Below, one piece after another: positions 61,814-64,000 of a stretch of 64,000 bases of DNA. Where the stretch lies: positions 1-64,000 of the forward strand of contig NZ_JXSQ01000009.1 in the NCBI RefSeq assembly GCF_000834055.1, read 5' to 3'. The first letter of the stretch is position 1. Each line of letters opens with the position of its first letter. The position numbers and the translations under genes are program-made. The notes below the pieces were generated by a model. That model made no database searches, had not been told where the DNA came from, and worked only from the letters and a program-made list of their open reading frames with translations. Origin of the DNA: Leucobacter komagatae (GTDB lineage Bacteria; Actinomycetota; Actinomycetes; Actinomycetales; Microbacteriaceae).

Positions 61814-62728
61814 ATGATCGAGGCTCGCGGACTCACGAAGCACTACGGGGCGAAGAAGGCTGTCGACAACGTCAGCTTCACCATCAAGCCAGGCACGGTG
61901 ACCGGCTTCCTCGGCCCAAACGGTGCTGGCAAGTCCACCAGCATGCGGCTCATGGTTGGCCTCGACAAGCCAACCGCTGGCACGGTCACGGTGAACGGTC
62001 AGCGGTACTCGGGGCTTCGCGCACCGCTCGCCGAGATCGGAGTGCTGCTCGATGCGAAGGGTGTTCACCCCGGTCGCAGCGCCCGCAGTCACCTGCGTGC
62101 GCTGGCTGCGACACACGGCATCTCGGATGCACGAGTGAACGAGGTGATTGCGCTCACCGGGTTGGAGACCGTTGCAAACAAGCGCGTTGGCGGGTTCTCG
62201 CTCGGCATGGGGCAGCGATTGGGGATCGCGGCTGCACTCCTCGGCGACCCAAAGGTACTCATCCTGGATGAGCCAGTCAACGGGCTCGATCCCGACGGCG
62301 TGCTCTGGGTTCGCAACCTCCTCAGGCACCTCGCGAGCGAGGGCAGGACGGTGCTGCTCTCGAGCCACCTGATGAGCGAGATGGCGCAGACCGCTGACCA
62401 CGTGATTGTGCTTGGACGCGGCAGGGTCGTCGCCGACGCCCCCATCACCGATTTCATCCGGAACGGCGTTGAACGTGTTACCGTGCGCAGCCCACAGGCG
62501 GCACAGCTCGCCTCCCTCGTCATGACGGGGCGTGAGGGCATCGACCTGCAGCCCCTCAGCCAGGGCGAGGGCGCAGGGTTCTCAGCGACGGGCCTCACCG
62601 CAGCCGAAATCGGTGAGATCGCTGCGACCCACAAGATTGTGCTGCACGAACTCACGCCGGTCATTGGCAGCCTGGAAGACGCCTACATTCAGCTCACCCG
62701 CGATGAGCTCGAGTACGCCGCGGGCTGA
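61814..62728 (+). CDS. ABC-2 type transporter, ATP-binding protein
   Basis: 304 residues from an ATG with AAGGAGA upstream. Walker A LGPNGAGKSTSM, signature SLGMGQRLGIAAALLGD, Walker B VLILDEPVNGLDPDG and SSHLMSEMAQTADHVI. This DrrA/BcrA-like ATPase powers the permease encoded 56 bases later. Family members export antibiotics, lipids or peptides. The signature LGMGQR replaces LSGGQ, as commonly seen in this subfamily. Confidence 0.94.
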   Translation: MIEARGLTKHYGAKKAVDNVSFTIKPGTVTGFLGPNGAGKSTSMRLMVGLDKPTAGTVTVNGQRYSGLRAPLAEIGVLLDAKGVHPGRSARSHLRALAATHGISDARVNEVIALTGLETVANKRVGGFSLGMGQRLGIAAALLGDPKVLILDEPVNGLDPDGVLWVRNLLRHLASEGRTVLLSSHLMSEMAQTADHVIVLGRGRVVADAPITDFIRNGVERVTVRSPQAAQLASLVMTGREGIDLQPLSQGEGAGFSATGLTAAEIGEIAATHKIVLHELTPVIGSLEDAYIQLTRDELEYAAG

Positions 62729-62784
62729 GCCACGCACCCGGCAACTGACACTTCCGAAGACACTTCTGACGGACTGGAAACACC

Positions 62785-63654
62785 ATGACTTCTGCACCAT
62801 ACACACCCCCGGTCGCGCGTGAGACTTTCGCTGGCTCGGGCGTCGCACCCAAGCTCACGTTCGGCGGCGTGCTCAAATCTGAGCGCATCAAGCTCAGTTC
62901 ACTCCGCTCGATCCGGGTGACGCTCCTCGTGACGCTGCTCGCCAGCGCGGGCCTTAGCCTGCTCAGCGCTTGGGCGATGAAGAGCAGCTTCTCGTATGAG
63001 AACATCGACCCTGCGACGTTGCCGGCCGACGCGCTGCAAAACTACCTCCTCACGGTGTCGACATTCGCGTCCCCGTTCCTCGCGCTGATCTTCGGCGTCC
63101 TCGGGGTATTCGTGATGTCGAGCGAGTACTCGAGCGGCATGATTCTCTCGAGCCTCTCCGCCGTCCCTCGGCGCACGCCGATGTTCTTCGGCAAAGCCAT
63201 CGTGCTCGCCGCCATCGCCGCCATCACCGCGCTGCTGCTCGTCGTCATCGGAGTGGGGATCGCCATCGCGTTCCTGCCGGACGCGGCCTCCGAGGTGTTC
63301 TCTGCAACCGTGCTTACCGGCGCAATCGGCGCGATCGTGTACCTCGTGTGCGTCGCCTTGCTCGGCTTCGGGCTCGCGGCTATTCTCCGATCCACCGCGG
63401 GCGGTATCTCGCTCATCGCCGGACTCATCTTCGTGCTCCCCATTGGCCTGCAGGTGCTCTCAATGACCGGCTGGGAGTGGGTGCCGACGGTGAGCAGGTA
63501 CCTCCCGATGTCGCTCGGCTCTACGCTCGGAATGGGTGATATTGCGGCCAGTGTCGACCCGACTTACTGGGTTGCGATGCTCGCGATCGCCATCTGGGCT
63601 GCCGTTCCGGCCGCCCTCGGGCTGCTCGTGCTGAAGACGCGGGACGCGAAATAG
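62785..63654 (+). CDS. ABC-2 type transporter permease
   Basis: 289 residues with about six hydrophobic spans. N-terminal SERIKLSSLRSIRVTLLVTL is typical of BcrB-like permeases; then FGVLGVFVMSSEYSSGMILS, SAVPRRTPMFFGKAIVLAAI and a conserved C-terminal pair of helices. Pairs with the preceding ATPase. A truncated membrane protein gene follows at 63718. Confidence 0.9.
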   Translation: MTSAPYTPPVARETFAGSGVAPKLTFGGVLKSERIKLSSLRSIRVTLLVTLLASAGLSLLSAWAMKSSFSYENIDPATLPADALQNYLLTVSTFASPFLALIFGVLGVFVMSSEYSSGMILSSLSAVPRRTPMFFGKAIVLAAIAAITALLLVVIGVGIAIAFLPDAASEVFSATVLTGAIGAIVYLVCVALLGFGLAAILRSTAGGISLIAGLIFVLPIGLQVLSMTGWEWVPTVSRYLPMSLGSTLGMGDIAASVDPTYWVAMLAIAIWAAVPAALGLLVLKTRDAK

Positions 63655-63717
63655 CGCTTCACTACAGGTGTCGCACGAGCCGCCACTAGGCTTAAGAGCG
63701 TGACGGGGGGAACGCCG

Positions 63718-64000
63718 ATGACTGAGGCCGCGAGAGCCGCTTCTGAGGCGATCCTCCCGAACCCGCCCGGTGCGATCAGGCGCTGGGTCGCCGCGCATCC
63801 GCGAGCGATCGACATGGCGATCCTCGTTTGCTACCTGTTGGGGGCGATCCCGCTATCGCTGCTTGACCTGTTCACGCTGCACTTCGACAGGGCCGACGCC
63901 ACCGTGCTCGGGTCGGCCGCATACGCGCTCACTGTTTCGCTTCGCCTCGCGGCAGGCACGATCGCCCTGATCCTCCGCAGAAGGGCGCCGCTTCTCGGCC
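63718..64000 (+). CDS. N-terminal part of a membrane protein, probably a sensor histidine kinase
   Basis: Reads from an ATG at 63718 (GGGGGA upstream) and remains open at the window edge, 94 codons. After a charged N-terminus there are two hydrophobic segments (MAILVCYLLGAIPLSLLDLF and ALTVSLRLAAGTIALIL) and then a RRRAPLLG turn. This pattern, following an ABC-2 pair, is common for DesK/NarL-type kinases, as in the gene at the other window edge. The catalytic part lies outside the window. Confidence 0.5.
   Translation, partial: MTEAARAASEAILPNPPGAIRRWVAAHPRAIDMAILVCYLLGAIPLSLLDLFTLHFDRADATVLGSAAYALTVSLRLAAGTIALILRRRAPLLG

Overview
This window looks like the chromosome of a high-GC Gram-positive bacterium (Actinomycetota), most likely family Microbacteriaceae and perhaps Leucobacter-like. 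That placement is an inference. It rests on strongly GC-biased coding, frequent GTG starts and 1-4 base gene overlaps, a DUF222/HNH protein, a YidC paralogue beside a small DUF6412-like membrane protein, and the core order leuC-leuD-murA-plsC-gpsA-ddl-(DUF3515)-thiL followed later by rsmD and recG. I saw no transposase, prophage, CRISPR array, rRNA or replication origin.

Left part (1-23.9 kb): a sensor kinase and an MMPL exporter (minus), an intact D-Ala-D-Ala ligase-like gene (plus), a five-gene ferric-siderophore uptake operon (minus) divergent from a tandem-duplicated AraC regulator with a DtxR/IdeR-like box between them, a lipoprotein, yidC2 with a small membrane protein, a large beta-helix/MucBP surface protein, a MarR/AlkC-like/hydrolase group, an O-methyltransferase, a PopR/ClgR-like regulator facing a ClpP pair in which one subunit lacks the catalytic serine, and an ABC exporter.

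Middle part (23.9-40.7 kb): a B3/B4-domain gene divergent from a MocR regulator, a LysE exporter, a polyamine-type uptake and oxidation cluster (XRE-cupin regulator, PotD-B-C-A-like transporter, FAD oxidoreductase, cupin), SUKH-like and HEAT-repeat genes, an MmpS-like lipoprotein, a DUF998 protein, tRNA-Leu(UAG), a DUF222/HNH protein, a YqhA-like protein and terC behind a yybP-ykoY (Mn2+) riboswitch candidate.

Right part (40.7-64 kb): leuCD behind a Leu-codon leader peptide and attenuator hairpin, then murA, plsC, gpsA and a frameshifted ddl, a decayed gene, a DUF3515 lipoprotein, thiL, a SIMPL protein, a PucR regulator divergent from gabT-gabD, rsmD, a tyrosine-phosphatase-like protein, a second large surface protein paralogous to the first, recG, and an ABC-2 transporter leading into a truncated membrane gene at the edge.

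Functionally, polyamine uptake/oxidation (27.7-34.1 kb) and gabTD (51.9-54.7 kb) could form one putrescine-to-GABA-to-succinate route. The intact ddl-like gene at 3.6 kb may cover for the broken ddl at 46.4 kb. The least ordinary parts are the ClpR-like/ClpP pair with its own regulator, the double AraC protein, the two RNA-level regulatory leaders and the ddl frameshift.
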